Positions 25,453-35,133 of a stretch of DNA of 64,000 nt are shown here, piece by piece (positions within the stretch are counted from its first letter, which is position 1; each line of letters opens with the position of its first letter). This DNA comes from VXYL01 sp963422285. Lineage in GTDB: Bacteria; Pseudomonadota; Gammaproteobacteria; Pseudomonadales; Azotimanducaceae. Where the stretch lies: NCBI GenBank assembly GCA_963422285.2, contig OY729419.2, positions 1,240,001 to 1,304,000 on the forward strand, given 5' to 3'. Made by a program: the position numbers and the translations under genes. The notes beneath the pieces are model-generated. The model made no database searches and was not told the origin of the DNA. It saw only the letters and a program-made list of their open reading frames with translations.

Positions 25453-26278
25453 TCAGCCGACGACCACCGGATTGCGCAACGTGCCGATGGGGTCGATATG
25501 GACTTCCACCACGTCGCCTTGGTCCATGAACACAGGCGGGTTGCGGGCGACACCGACGCCGCCCGGCGTGCCGGCAACGATGACGTCGCCGGGCACGAGG
25601 GTCGTGAATGTCGAGCAGTAGGCGACGAGGTCGGCGAATCCGAAGACCATTTGCGCGGCGTTGGCGTTCTGCATCGCTTGGCCGTTCAGACGGGTGACGA
25701 TCTCGATGGCGTCGATGTCGTCCGGCGTCGCCAGCCACGGTCCGAAGCCCCCGGTAGCGGTGACGTTCTTGCCCGGCGTGAACTGGCTGGCGTGGCGCTG
25801 GTATTCGCGCACGCTGCCGTCGTTGCAGCAGCCGAAGCCGGCAACGTGATCCAGCCAGCCCGCCTGGGCGATGCGGCGCCCCGGCTTGCCGACGATCAGC
25901 GCGATCTCGCCCTCGTAGTCCAGAGTATTGGATTCCCGCGGCCGCACCATGTCGGCCAAGTGGCCGATCTGCGCCGCGGCGAAGCGGACGAAGATGGTGG
26001 GATGATCCTCTCGCCGCCACGGCCGGTTTCCTCCTGATGGGCGCGGTAGTTCAGCCCTACGCACAGGATCCGGGATTGGTGATGGGCGGCAGGTAGCGGA
26101 CTTCGTTCGGGCCGTAGTCGGCGCTGCCGAGATCCGCGGCGATCTCGTCCAGGGCCGAGGCGGCGATGGCTTCCTTCAGCGTCTCGTACCCGGTGCTTGC
26201 GCCGGCGTCGGCCACGCCGCCATCGATCACCGGGCCGAAGGACGCCTTGCCGTCTTTCTCGAAGGACATCCAGCGCAT
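25453..26278 (-). pseudogene. Fumarylacetoacetate hydrolase (FAH) family protein, frameshifted
   Basis: An otherwise well-conserved FAH-family gene, whose products hydrolyse or decarboxylate acylpyruvate-type compounds in aromatic catabolism. The N-terminal frame gives RYLPPITNPG; the expected ILCVGLNYRAHQEETGR follows in a second frame; the remainder (HPTIFVRFA, LDYEGEIALIVGK, VPGDVIVAGTPGGVGV) is in the third. Metal ligands Glu-x-Glu (YEGEIAL) remain. The total length, 826 bases, fits two single-base deletions, near 26066-26072 and 26008-26025. Its proximity to the similarly frameshifted YbdK-type gene suggests local decay. Programmed frameshifting looks unlikely. Confidence 0.8.
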
Positions 26279-26285
26279 GGCGCGC

Positions 26286-27371
26286 TCAGGAATCGAAGAC
26301 GATGACGCTGCGCGCCACTTCGCCCTTGTCGAGCGCTCGCAGCGCGTCGGTGACGTCGGCCAAGGCGATGCGGCTGGAGATCATGTCGTCGAGGTGGAGC
26401 TTGCCCTGCAGGTAGAAGTCCACAAAGCGCGGCATGTCCACGCGGAAGCGGTTGGAGCCCATCATCGAACCCTGGATCTTCTTCTCGGAGAGGAAGTCCG
26501 GGCCGTGCAGCTCCACCATCTGCCCTGGCGGGATCATGCCGATCACTGTGGCCGTGCCGCCCCGGCGAATCATGCGGAAGGCCTGCTCGGCGGTGGCCTT
26601 GAGGCCGATGGCCTCGAAGGAGTAATGCACGCCGCCGCCAGTGAGTCCCCGCACCTGCTCCACGGCGTCGCCGGCGCTGGCATCCACCGCGTCGGTGGCG
26701 CCGAACTTGCGCGCCAGCTCCAGCTTCGACGCCACCATGTCCACGGCGACGATCTGCGAGGCGCCGGCGATGGCCGCTCCGTTGATGCACGACAGCCCGA
26801 CGCCGCCGCAGCCGATCACCGCCACCGTGGCGCCGGGTTCCACCGCGGCGGTGTGGATGACGGCGCCGACGCCGGTGGTGACGCCGCAGCCGACGAGCGC
26901 GGCGCGATCGAGCGGCATGTCGTCGCGGATCTTCACTACGGAATGTTCATGCACCAGCATCTGCTCGGCGAAGGAACCGAGATTGGCGAACTGAGTCAAG
27001 CTGTCGCCGGCCTTGGACAGGCGCGACGCGTCGTCTTGCCCGCGCCGCACCTCGGGTTCCTGGCACAGCGACATGTGGCCGGTCAGGCAGTACTCGCAGT
27101 GACCGCAAAACACCGACAGGCAGGTAATGACGTGATCGCCAGGCTGAACGTAGGCCACCGCATCGCCCACTTGTTCCACCACTCCCGCGGACTCGTGGCC
27201 GAGAACGCAGGGCACTTGCCCCGGATAGGTGCCGTTGAAGAAGTGCATGTCCGAGTGGCAGACGCCGGCCGCCGCGGTTCGCACCAGCACCTCGCGCGGG
27301 CCGGGCTTGTCGATGTCCACCTCCTCGACGTCCATGGGCGTGTTCACGGCGCGGAAAACGGCTGCTTTCAT
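26286..27371 (-). CDS. Zinc-dependent class III-like alcohol dehydrogenase
   Basis: A 361-aa medium-chain NAD(P)-dependent alcohol dehydrogenase. Catalytic zinc ligands Cys38 (GVCHSD), His59 and Glu60 (LGHES) are present, as are the structural zinc cysteines 89, 92, 95 and 103 (CGHCEYC). The Rossmann loop is VIGCGGVGLSCI. The ATG at 27371 is chosen because GGGGAGAG lies eight to nine bases upstream and MKAAVF is the normal N-terminus. It resembles the group that includes formaldehyde and mycothiol or glutathione-linked dehydrogenases; substrate unassigned. It is 7 bp downstream of the FAH pseudogene start on the same strand. Confidence 0.92.
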   Translation of the reverse strand: MKAAVFRAVNTPMDVEEVDIDKPGPREVLVRTAAAGVCHSDMHFFNGTYPGQVPCVLGHESAGVVEQVGDAVAYVQPGDHVITCLSVFCGHCEYCLTGHMSLCQEPEVRRGQDDASRLSKAGDSLTQFANLGSFAEQMLVHEHSVVKIRDDMPLDRAALVGCGVTTGVGAVIHTAAVEPGATVAVIGCGGVGLSCINGAAIAGASQIVAVDMVASKLELARKFGATDAVDASAGDAVEQVRGLTGGGVHYSFEAIGLKATAEQAFRMIRRGGTATVIGMIPPGQMVELHGPDFLSEKKIQGSMMGSNRFRVDMPRFVDFYLQGKLHLDDMISSRIALADVTDALRALDKGEVARSVIVFDS

Positions 27372-27538
27372 GATTCGACTCTCCCCAGAAAAGCTCACCG
27401 CCAGTGTGCAGGGCATGGACTGCGACTGCAAGCATTCCCGGCCAGCGCCCAGAGCGATTTCACCCGGGGCCTGCCGCCCGATAGCGGACGACGCGAGGTC
27501 TACGATGGCCTCATCGTGGTGAAACGCGGACAAGGGTC

Positions 27539-28707
27539 GTGAGCGTTGCCGATGCGGACATCTCCATCACGTTGGGTGTCGAGGAGGAGTTCTTGCTTGT
27601 GGATCCAGTGTCGCGGGACCTGATTGCGGACCCGGACATCGCCATTTTCGAGACTTGCGAACACGCTGCCGGGACGCACAAGGTGGTGCGGGAATTTCTC
27701 CGCTCGCAAATCGAGACCAACGCCCGGGTGCGCACTTCCATCGCGGAGTTGCGCACAGATCTCAGGGAAACCCGGACGTTGGTGGCGGATGGCGCCGAAC
27801 CCATGGCGCGGTAGTGATGGCGGCATCCACCCACCCATGCGCGGATTGGCGCGCTCAGGCGACCACGCCACGCGAGCGCTACCGGAACTTCGCCGCCACC
27901 TATCAAGAAAGCGTACGCAGATTTCTGGCGGGCGGCATGCACGTCCACGCCGGCTTCGGCAACGCCGACTCGCGCGTTCGGGTAATGACCGCCCTACGCC
28001 GCTATTTGCCGGTGCTGCATGCGCTGTCCCCATCGTCGCCGTTCAAAGCCGGCCGCGAGACCGGCTTCAAGTCCTATCGCCTGAATCTCATGAGTGCGTT
28101 GCCGCGTACCAATTTGCCGCCGGCACCGCACTCCAGGGCCGACTTCGACCTGCTCGGGGAAGACTACAAGTTCTTGGACTTCGTTGAGGATGGCAGCGAG
28201 CTGTGGCGGGATATCCCGGCCATCGTTCCACTACCCCACCGTGGAGTTGCGCATTTGCGACATCTGCCCCCGTTGGAGGATGCGTTGTCCGTCGTCGCCC
28301 TGTACGCGGCCCTGGTGCGCAAGCTGGCGCACCTCGACGCCGACGGCGCCCTGCCGCCGGAGCCGCCTGCCGAACTCATCGCCAAGAACCGCGGGCTGGC
28401 GTCTCGCCACGGCGTTCTGGCCTTCTTGGGCGACGTCGATGCCGGCGGCCGTGTCATCGACGACTACTTGGCCCGGCTGGTGGGCGATTTGGATACCGAT
28501 GCTCGCGCCCTCGGCTGCGAGCATGAAATGCGTCGCATACAGGCCATCATCCGCGAGGGCACGGGCGCCGACCGCCAAATCGACCACTTCCGGTTGCGTC
28601 GCTTGGAGGGAGACCGCGACGACGAAGCGTTGCGGTCGGTGGTGGACCTCGCGGTGGCGGAAACCCGCGAGGGAATCGAACCCTGGGCGATCCGTCGGCG
28701 CGACTAG
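27539..28707 (+). pseudogene. YbdK-type carboxylate-amine ligase (glutamate-cysteine ligase 2 family), frameshifted
   Basis: Family members ligate carboxylates to amines with weak glutamate-cysteine ligase activity. The first frame gives ITLGVEEEFLLVDP to VADGAEP, then ends at a TAG near 27812; the next frame resumes at STHPCADWRAQ and carries GMHVHAGFG through AETREGIEPW at 28707. A one-base deletion near 27800-27806 explains the break. A second lesion pair lies at about 28215 and 28270: between them the family motif FHYPTVELRICDICPR is readable only in another frame, so a base was gained and a base lost. Three lesions argue for a true pseudogene. Confidence 0.8.
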
Positions 28708-28794
28708 CCGGCGTTGCTCGGCTGCGGAGTCCGCCCTACCCCTGAGAGCCAACACATGTGAACGAGAATGCCGTCACCCCGGCCAAGAAGAGGG

Positions 28795-29772
28795 TCAGCG
28801 CGCCGGCAGGACCGCGCTCGCTTGACGGCCGAGGGTTCCTTCGGCCAGGGATACGGCCGCATGAAGGGCGGCCACGGCACCGGTAGCGTCGGCGATGCCC
28901 TTGCCGGCGATGTCGAAAGCCGTGCCGTGATCCACGGAGGTGCGGACGAGCGGAATGCCCAGCGTGGCAGTGACGCTCTCGTGGAAATTGTGAACCTTGA
29001 TGGCGATGTGGCCTTGGTCGTGGTACATCGCCAGCACCACGTCGAACTCGCCGCCGATGGCGCGGTTGAATACCGAATCCGCCGGCAGCGGCCCGGTGGC
29101 ATCAATGCCCAGCTGTCGCGCCGCATCCACCGCCGGGGCGATCTCCTCCAACTCCTCACGGCCTAGCAGCCCGCCCTCGCCGCCGTGGGGATTCAGCGCC
29201 GCCACGCCGATTCGCGCACGGGGCAGGCCCCAGGCGGTCAGGGTGTCGTGACACAGATGCAGCTTGTCCAGAACCTTGCTGCGGGTGACGAAGCGGCCCG
29301 CCTCGATGAGGGACTTGTGGGTGGAGAGATGCACTACGCGCAGGCCCGGCGTCATCAACATGGTCGCCGTGGAGTTGGCGCTGGTGAGGCGGGCGAGAAT
29401 CTCCTGGTGGCCGATGTCGTCCACGTAGCCGGCGGCGTGGATGGCTTCCTTGTGCAGCGGGCAGGTCATCATGGCCGCCACTTCGCCGGCCAGCGCATCC
29501 CGTGCGCAGCGTTCCACGCTGCGCACGCCGGCCTCGCCGCAAGCGGCGGATACCGTGCCCACCTGGAAATCGTCCTGCCGGGGCACGTCCACGTCCACCA
29601 TTTCGCAGGCCGGCACTGGCAACCCGGCCTGCTCGGCCCCCAGTTCCAGCACCCAGGCCGGTCCGTAGATCACGAACTGCGCCGGCGGACAGCGTTTCGC
29701 ATGCAGCGCCTTTACCGCCACTTCCGGCCCGATGCCGGCCGGGTCGCCCAAGGTGATGCCGATGCGAGTCAC
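28795..29772 (-). CDS. pdxA: 4-hydroxythreonine-4-phosphate dehydrogenase (PdxA)
   Basis: Cytoplasmic NAD-dependent oxidation and decarboxylation of 4-phosphohydroxy-L-threonine in pyridoxal phosphate synthesis. It is 325 aa, with the N-terminal TLGDPAGIGPEV motif, metal-binding region HQEILARLT, and C-terminal MYHDQGHIAIK and TSVDHGTAFDIAG. The GTG at 29772 overlaps the ribBX stop (GTGA), so it should be translated with that gene. Linkage of a PLP gene to a riboflavin gene is unusual but both make cofactors. Confidence 0.95.
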   Translation of the reverse strand: MTRIGITLGDPAGIGPEVAVKALHAKRCPPAQFVIYGPAWVLELGAEQAGLPVPACEMVDVDVPRQDDFQVGTVSAACGEAGVRSVERCARDALAGEVAAMMTCPLHKEAIHAAGYVDDIGHQEILARLTSANSTATMLMTPGLRVVHLSTHKSLIEAGRFVTRSKVLDKLHLCHDTLTAWGLPRARIGVAALNPHGGEGGLLGREELEEIAPAVDAARQLGIDATGPLPADSVFNRAIGGEFDVVLAMYHDQGHIAIKVHNFHESVTATLGIPLVRTSVDHGTAFDIAGKGIADATGAVAALHAAVSLAEGTLGRQASAVLPAR

Positions 29773-30971
29773 AGCAGTTCCGTAGCCACCAGGGTCAGCC
29801 CGAATCCTTCCAGCCCCACGTAGTCCATCTCCCGGCCGGCCAGGATGCGCAGCCTGGCGACGCCGAGGTCCCGCAGGATCTGAGCGCCGACGCCGATCTC
29901 CAGCCAGTCCCGGTTGCGCCGGCCGGCGCGGCTGTCATCGCCATCAGCCTGTGCGCCGGCGAGATTGTCCAGCGGCACCCCGGCGAAACCGCTGCGCAGA
30001 TAGATGAGGATGCCGCCGCCAAGCTCGTCCAGGCGGGTCAGCGATGCCTGCAGCAGGCTCGACTGGTGTCGGGTCTGGGAACCGAACATATCCTCCACCA
30101 GCCGCTCCCGATGGATGCGCACCACGACGCCGTCCTCGCCCGCACCATCCCTGGACGGCTGCTTGCCGAATGCCAAAGCCAAGTGTTCGACATCCTCGAA
30201 CTGGGTTCTGTAGGCGTAGGCGCGCGCACGCCCGATGATGGTGTCCACCTCGAATTCGCCACTGCGCACCACGAGCTGCTCGCGCCGCTGCCGGTAGGCG
30301 ATGAGGTCGGCGATGGAGATGATCTTGAGACCGTGCTCGACAGCGAAGCGCCGCAGCTGCGGCAGCCGTTTGACCGTACCGTCGTCGTTGACGATTTCCG
30401 CCAGCAGGCCGGCGGGCGGACAGCCGGCCGCCGCGGCCAGATCCAGGGACGCCTCGGTGTGGCCGGAGCGCACCAGCACGCCGCCTCGACGGGCCACCAG
30501 GGGAAAGATGTGGCCGGGGCGCACGAAATCGGCAGCAATAGTGTTGTTGCTGGCCAGCGCCAGCACGGTGTTGGCGCGCTCCTCCGCGGAAATTCCGGTG
30601 GTCAGCCCGTCTTTGTAGTCGATGCTGACCGTGAACGCAGTGGACATCGGTGCGTCGTTGCGCGCCACCATGGGATCCAAGTGCAGGCGCTTGGCCTGTT
30701 CGTCGCTGATAGGCGTACACAGGATGCCGCTGGTGTGGCGGATCATGAAGGCGACTTTCTCGGTGGTGGCCTTGGCCGCCGCCATGATGAGGTCGCCTTC
30801 GTTTTCGCGGTCGTCGTCGTCCACCACCACCACCAGCTCGCCGGCGGCGATGGCCGCGATGGCGTCTTCGACAGCATCGAAATCCGCCGAATCGGAGTTG
30901 GCCGAGCTTGAGTTCGCTATCACTACTACGGGCCGCCGCTCCCTGCTACATTCACTCGAACAGAGTAGCAC
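29769..30971 (-). CDS. ribB: 3,4-dihydroxy-2-butanone-4-phosphate synthase with inactive GTP cyclohydrolase II-like domain (RibBX type)
   Basis: The N-terminal RibB half (about residues 25-225) makes the four-carbon unit of riboflavin from ribulose 5-phosphate; DDDDRENEGDLIMAA and RPGHIFPL...SGHTEASLDLA are the signature motifs. The C-terminal half (about 230-400) is GCH-II-like, but the three zinc cysteines expected after VVRIH are absent (VVRIHRERLVEDMFGSQTRHQ), so a GTP cyclohydrolase function is not expected. This RibBX arrangement is known in proteobacteria. The start is a GTG at 30971; an internal GTG with AGGGAG further upstream (about 30920) is an alternative. Confidence 0.92.
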   Translation of the reverse strand: MLLCSSECSRERRPVVVIANSSSANSDSADFDAVEDAIAAIAAGELVVVVDDDDRENEGDLIMAAAKATTEKVAFMIRHTSGILCTPISDEQAKRLHLDPMVARNDAPMSTAFTVSIDYKDGLTTGISAEERANTVLALASNNTIAADFVRPGHIFPLVARRGGVLVRSGHTEASLDLAAAAGCPPAGLLAEIVNDDGTVKRLPQLRRFAVEHGLKIISIADLIAYRQRREQLVVRSGEFEVDTIIGRARAYAYRTQFEDVEHLALAFGKQPSRDGAGEDGVVVRIHRERLVEDMFGSQTRHQSSLLQASLTRLDELGGGILIYLRSGFAGVPLDNLAGAQADGDDSRAGRRNRDWLEIGVGAQILRDLGVARLRILAGREMDYVGLEGFGLTLVATELL

Positions 30972-30986
30972 TGTTTAGGAGGCTCG

Positions 30987-32522
30987 GTGGCGCGCACCAC
31001 GCTGTTTCTGCATTCGAGACATGCGGTGGGCGAGGTGAGTCCGCTGATCTTCGGCGGCTTCCTGGAGCACATGGGGCGTTCCATCTACGACGGCGTCTAC
31101 CAGCCGGACTCCCGCCATGCGGATGCCGACGGCATGCGAACCGACGTCATCGATGCCCTGCGAGAGTTGCGGATGACCGTGGTGCGCTATCCCGGCGGCA
31201 ACTTCGCCTCCAGCTACCACTGGCGCGACGGCATCGGCGCCAAGGGCCAACGGCCCACTGTGCGCGAACTCGCTTGGCAGTCCATCGAGCCCAACGCCTT
31301 CGGCACCGACGAGTTCATCCGGCTGTGCCGCAAGCTCGACTGGCAGCCTATGCTGGCCGTGAACCTGGGCACCGGCAGCCCGGAGGAGGCGCGGGACTGG
31401 GTGGACTACTGCAACTCGCCAACGGGAACCGCCAACGCCGATGAGCGCGCCCGCAACGGCAGCGAAGCGCCGTACGCGGTGCCGCTGTGGTGCCTAGGCA
31501 ACGAGATGGACGGCCCTTGGCAGCTCGGACATGCACCAGCCGAGCACTACGCCATCCGGGCCCAGCAGGCGGCGAAGATGATGAAGGATTGCGACCGCGG
31601 CATCGAAACCGTCGCCTGCGGCTCCTCCGGACCAGCCATGCCGACGTTCCTGGAATGGGACAGGACGGTGCTGGAGCACATCGGTACGCTGGCGGACTAC
31701 GTCAGCCTGCACCGCTACGTGGGCAATCCCGACGAAAGCCCGGCCGACTACCTGGCGCTGTCCAACAGCATCGACCGGCAGATCGAATCGGTGGACGCCT
31801 GCGCCCGCTACGTGCAGCAGCGGCTGCGCCTGCGCCGACGAGCCTACCTCTGCTTCGACGAATGGAACGTCTGGTACCGCGCCCGGGGCGGCGCCCATAC
31901 CGACGGCCAGGGCGCCTTCGCGCCGTCGCTGATCGAAGAGCGCTACAACTTCGAGGACGCCTTGGTGGTGGCGATGTTCCTGATGAGCTTCATCCGCCAC
32001 GCCGACTGCGTCAAGATCGCCAACTTGGCGCAACTGGTGAACGTCATCGCGCCGCTGCGGACCCGCGGCGACGAGCTCCTCAAGCAGACGATTTTCCATG
32101 CCTTCAGGATGATCTCGAAGCGAATGCGCCCGCAGCCGAGGAGCACTGGAGGGTCAACCCCTGGCACAGGAAAGGGCATTGCCCTACGCGGCGCGGCGGA
32201 CGGGCCGAGCTACGTCAGCGAACGCTACGGCGAGGTGGCCTTGCTAGACTACGCCGCGGTGCAGGACGGCGACCGTCTGCATGTCTTCGCCATCAACCGC
32301 AGCCTGGACGAACGGATGCATCTCGCGCTGGATTTCGCCGACCGCAGTATCGCCCGGGTGATCGATGCCGAAATTCTGTGTGCCGACCTCAAGGCCGAAA
32401 ACACCTTTGGCGATCCCGATTTGGTATGCGCCGCGCCCTTCGACGGCTGGCGCGGGGGCGACAAGACGTCGGCGACGCTGCCTCCGCACTCGTTCGTGGC
32501 GGCCACCTTCAGCCTGGAATGA
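30987..32522 (+). CDS. GH51 alpha-L-arabinofuranosidase
   Basis: Releases terminal arabinofuranose from plant or algal-type polysaccharides or their oligomers. It is 511 aa with no signal peptide, so cytoplasmic action on imported oligosaccharides is likely. GGFLEHMGRSIYDG starts the catalytic barrel; the acid/base is Glu173 (LGNEMDGPW) and the nucleophile Glu292 (FDEWNVWY). The GTG start has AGGAGGC just upstream. Near residue 385 the segment between MISKRMR and GIALRG is about 15 residues longer than I expect for the family, in low-complexity Pro/Gly/Thr sequence, possibly a small in-frame insertion. It is divergent from ribBX with a 15-bp gap. Confidence 0.92.
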   Translation: MARTTLFLHSRHAVGEVSPLIFGGFLEHMGRSIYDGVYQPDSRHADADGMRTDVIDALRELRMTVVRYPGGNFASSYHWRDGIGAKGQRPTVRELAWQSIEPNAFGTDEFIRLCRKLDWQPMLAVNLGTGSPEEARDWVDYCNSPTGTANADERARNGSEAPYAVPLWCLGNEMDGPWQLGHAPAEHYAIRAQQAAKMMKDCDRGIETVACGSSGPAMPTFLEWDRTVLEHIGTLADYVSLHRYVGNPDESPADYLALSNSIDRQIESVDACARYVQQRLRLRRRAYLCFDEWNVWYRARGGAHTDGQGAFAPSLIEERYNFEDALVVAMFLMSFIRHADCVKIANLAQLVNVIAPLRTRGDELLKQTIFHAFRMISKRMRPQPRSTGGSTPGTGKGIALRGAADGPSYVSERYGEVALLDYAAVQDGDRLHVFAINRSLDERMHLALDFADRSIARVIDAEILCADLKAENTFGDPDLVCAAPFDGWRGGDKTSATLPPHSFVAATFSLE

Positions 32523-32544
32523 AGCCGCGCTTGCGCCTGACAGG

Positions 32545-34359
32545 TCACGGGCGTCCGTTCGTCCTTCCTTCCCGATCCAGCAGCACTTGGCCGAAAAGCT
32601 CCTCCGCCGCAGCGAGGAATTCCGCCTCGGCTTCGCTGCCTCGGGGTGCGATGCACTCGAAGAGGCCCAGCGCCTCCACGTCCGAGCGGAAACGACGGGA
32701 TGCCTTCTCGTGGACAACGGCCCGTCCTCCGGCCTGGATCAGGATGGGGAAATCGGAGTGCTCGGCGTCCGCCAGCGACGATCGCGACTCGGTCGCAGCT
32801 GGTGCGTCGAACGCCTTTCGCAACGCTGCCGGTGCTCGACTGGTCAAGCCGCGCATGCACCCCGGCGCTGCCCGCCCCCATCGCGTCTCTAGCGACTCCA
32901 CCTCGAACGCCGCCAAGTTGCGCGTCTTACGGCTGAACTCCATGCCGATCAAGTGGATCGGGTGGCCAAGATGCCGGTACTTGTCCGCGTAGCCTTTGTC
33001 CTTCGGCTGTGCCAGCGCCGTCCCTACCGGCACCGAGTCCACCACCTTGAGCCCGAACAGGCAGACCTGCCCGTTGAAGCGCAGCGCCAAGTCCGCCCGT
33101 CGCTCGAACTGTCCTCCGCCGCTGCGTCCAACCCCAGCGCCATCAGGTGCGAGCACACCACGCTGGCGTAGTGCGCCTCTTGGCCCGACAGCCGGCGCTT
33201 CAGATCCCACTGGTGCGGAATGCTGGCGAACACTCCCCGGAACAGCCGTTCAAGGCCAGCAGCAAGTCGTGCAGCTGCCCACCTTGGGTCTGCCGCAGGA
33301 CCGGATTCGCCGTCATCTCGTCGAGCAGCCGCTCGTTCAGGCTCTGGCGCACCTCCAAGTTCGGGTATCCCAGCCGGTAGAGCCACCGCCCATGCCGCTC
33401 CTCGCCGGCGATGGTCAGGTAGCCGGTCTGGAACAGCAGCGCCTCCGGGGCGATGCGGCCCATGTCGAAGGTGGACAGCAGCGTCTCCGTGGCCGGCATC
33501 CCGTCCAGGTCCACCGAGGCGACGCCCCGCTCTGCCAGCGTCCGGACGAGGAATGCCGGGTGCCGGTCTCGAACCAGTAGGGGGCGAAGCGACGGTGCCG
33601 GAACAGCAGCAGCACGCAGTAGGGGTTGTAGGCCTTCTCGCCGCCCAGCCAGCGGCAGCCATTGTACCAGCGTCGGATCTCGGTCCGATCCAATCCGGGC
33701 AGCTCCGGCGCGAACACCGCGTCCAGGTCCGCCTCGGCGTAGCCGCAGATCGCCGAGTAGTCCGGATCCAGGGTCAGGTCCGTGAGGTTGTTCAGGTTCG
33801 CCTTGGAGAATCTGCCCACTCCCGTCAGGAAGGAGAACCGGATGTGGGCGTCGCAGTCCTTGACCATGCCGTATAGACCGCGCAGGTAGTCGCGATTGGC
33901 CAAGGCCGCCTCGGGCTCGGCGAGAGCATCCAGGATGGGCTTGTCGTACTCGTCCACCAGCGCCACGACCCGTCGTCCCGGGCGTCGGTGCAGCTCCACC
34001 ATCAGGTGCCGGAAACGACCCCCGGCCGTATCGTAGCCGGGACACAGGGACGTCTCCCGCTGCAGGCAAGCCCGACTCCCGGAAGTCGCCGCCACCCAAG
34101 CTCGCAGCACGGGATCGCTGACGGACCAGTCCCAGCAGTCGTGGATCGCCCCCCCGGAACAGCACTTCGCGGACGGCGAACAGCTCCTTCAGATATCCAG
34201 GAACAGACTCTTGCCGTAGCGCCTCGGCCGCGACAGGAAGTAGTGCTTGCCCGCCTCCGCCAACCGCAGCGCGTAGGCGGTCTTGTCCAGGTAGCAGCAG
34301 TGCTCCTCGCGGATCTCCCGGAAGGTCTGGACGCCCAAGGGCAGCCGACGACGTTTCAC
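32545..34359 (-). pseudogene. Decayed AAA-ATPase-like/PD-(D/E)XK nuclease gene (PF09820-type)
   Basis: The full family architecture can be reassembled from several frames. The start region at 34359 (GTG) reads KRRRLPLGVQTFREIRE with YLDKTAYALRLAE, then Walker A-like SRPRRYGKSLF. VALVDEYDKPILDA and FLTGVGRFSKANLNNLTDLT follow near 33950-33790, then EIRRWYNGCRW, a LLFQTGYLTI segment near 33420, and the C-terminal nuclease core ADLALRFNGQVCLFGLKVVD near 33090. The nuclease motif should be F-E-F/L-K; here Glu is Gly, so that site is dead too. At least four frameshifts separate the pieces. Confidence 0.8.
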
Positions 34360-34831
34360 GGCTTGAGTTTATCACCGCCTCGACGAAGCCTCATGATGCC
34401 ATCGGCCACCGTCCATGGTCGAGGCATGCGATCCCGGTCTGTACCGTCCGCAGGGTGCGCAGTCGGACGAGCGGTTGCGGCTTGCGGGAACGAAGTTGTC
34501 GGGCTGGTGCGGCGCGATGGAGAACCGGTTGCGCGCAACCGCCGCCGGACCATTGGCCTTGGCCGCCAGGACCATGTTGGCGATAGCCGTCGGGCGGTGT
34601 CCAGGGCGAAGCCGGCGCGGCACCGCCGCTTGGCAATCGCGTCCATCGGCCGGAGGATGAATGCCGTCGCGGCCAGGGGTTGCGATAGCAGGATTGCCAG
34701 CAGCGGCGGACTGGTCAAGTCGGACGATGGTTCGCAGCGGCATGCTGATCAGCGACATGGCCGGACGCGATGCTGGCGGTCCCGTGCCGGCGAATCAGCA
34801 GCCGGGCGATGGGCCGCCGGGTAGCGGGCCT
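34360..34831 (+). other. Gene-free stretch
   Basis: About 470 bp upstream of the AAA-ATPase pseudogene. Frames exist on both strands but none matches a known family or has a plausible start, and the sequence shows no strong repeats beyond the element beginning at 34832. Confidence 0.4.
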
Positions 34832-34889
34832 GTTTGAATCCGTGTCGTCGCTCTGCGCCGTATAGTTGCAGGATGCAGTAGGGATGGAA
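34832..34889 (+). repeat. Dispersed ~57-bp repeat, copy 1
   Basis: Begins with an 18-bp block, GTTTGAATCCGTGTCGTC, identical to 55561-55578, followed by matching islands TGC, AG, CA, GATGCAG and ATGGA at nearly the same spacing. Both copies lie upstream of decayed AAA-family genes (though this one is on the opposite side and about 470 bp away). Confidence 0.6.
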
Positions 34890-34949
34890 CGCTGCTGGGT
34901 ACCCTATGCAGGGGCATTCGCCGTGGCGCGGCGAATGCGATTCAAACTG

Positions 34950-35062
34950 AGGAGCCTCTGAAAAGCCTCCCTTGCGCCCTATTTGAAGCGTTTCGGACTT
35001 GCAAAAATCAATGATTTACCTACGATTCCAGATCTCCGACAAGGTTTTTTCAGAGCTTCTCT
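34950..35062. mobile_element. MITE-like element or remnant of IS5-like element
   Basis: The left end GAGGAGCCTCTGAAAA (34950) is repeated inverted on the right as TTTTTTCAGAGCTTCTC (about 35045-35061), and inner bases also match (CTTG near 34971 and CAAG near 35039). The 113-bp element has an AT-rich centre (gcaaaaatcaatgatttacc) unlike the GC-rich surroundings. Ends of the form GA-AGC-CTCTGAAAA are typical of some IS5-type elements. There is no room for a transposase, so it would be non-autonomous or an internally deleted relic. Confidence 0.5.
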
Positions 35063-35133
35063 AACGCACTACCGCCGCCGAGCAGCGATGCGGATCCCCT
35101 CGCTCTTTTCGGAACGTGAACATCCACTTCGAG

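Noticed and set aside
32646..32936. Plus-strand frames between the GH51 gene and the AAA pseudogene
   Set aside because: They are opposite-strand reads of the decayed nuclease gene and have no family similarity of their own.
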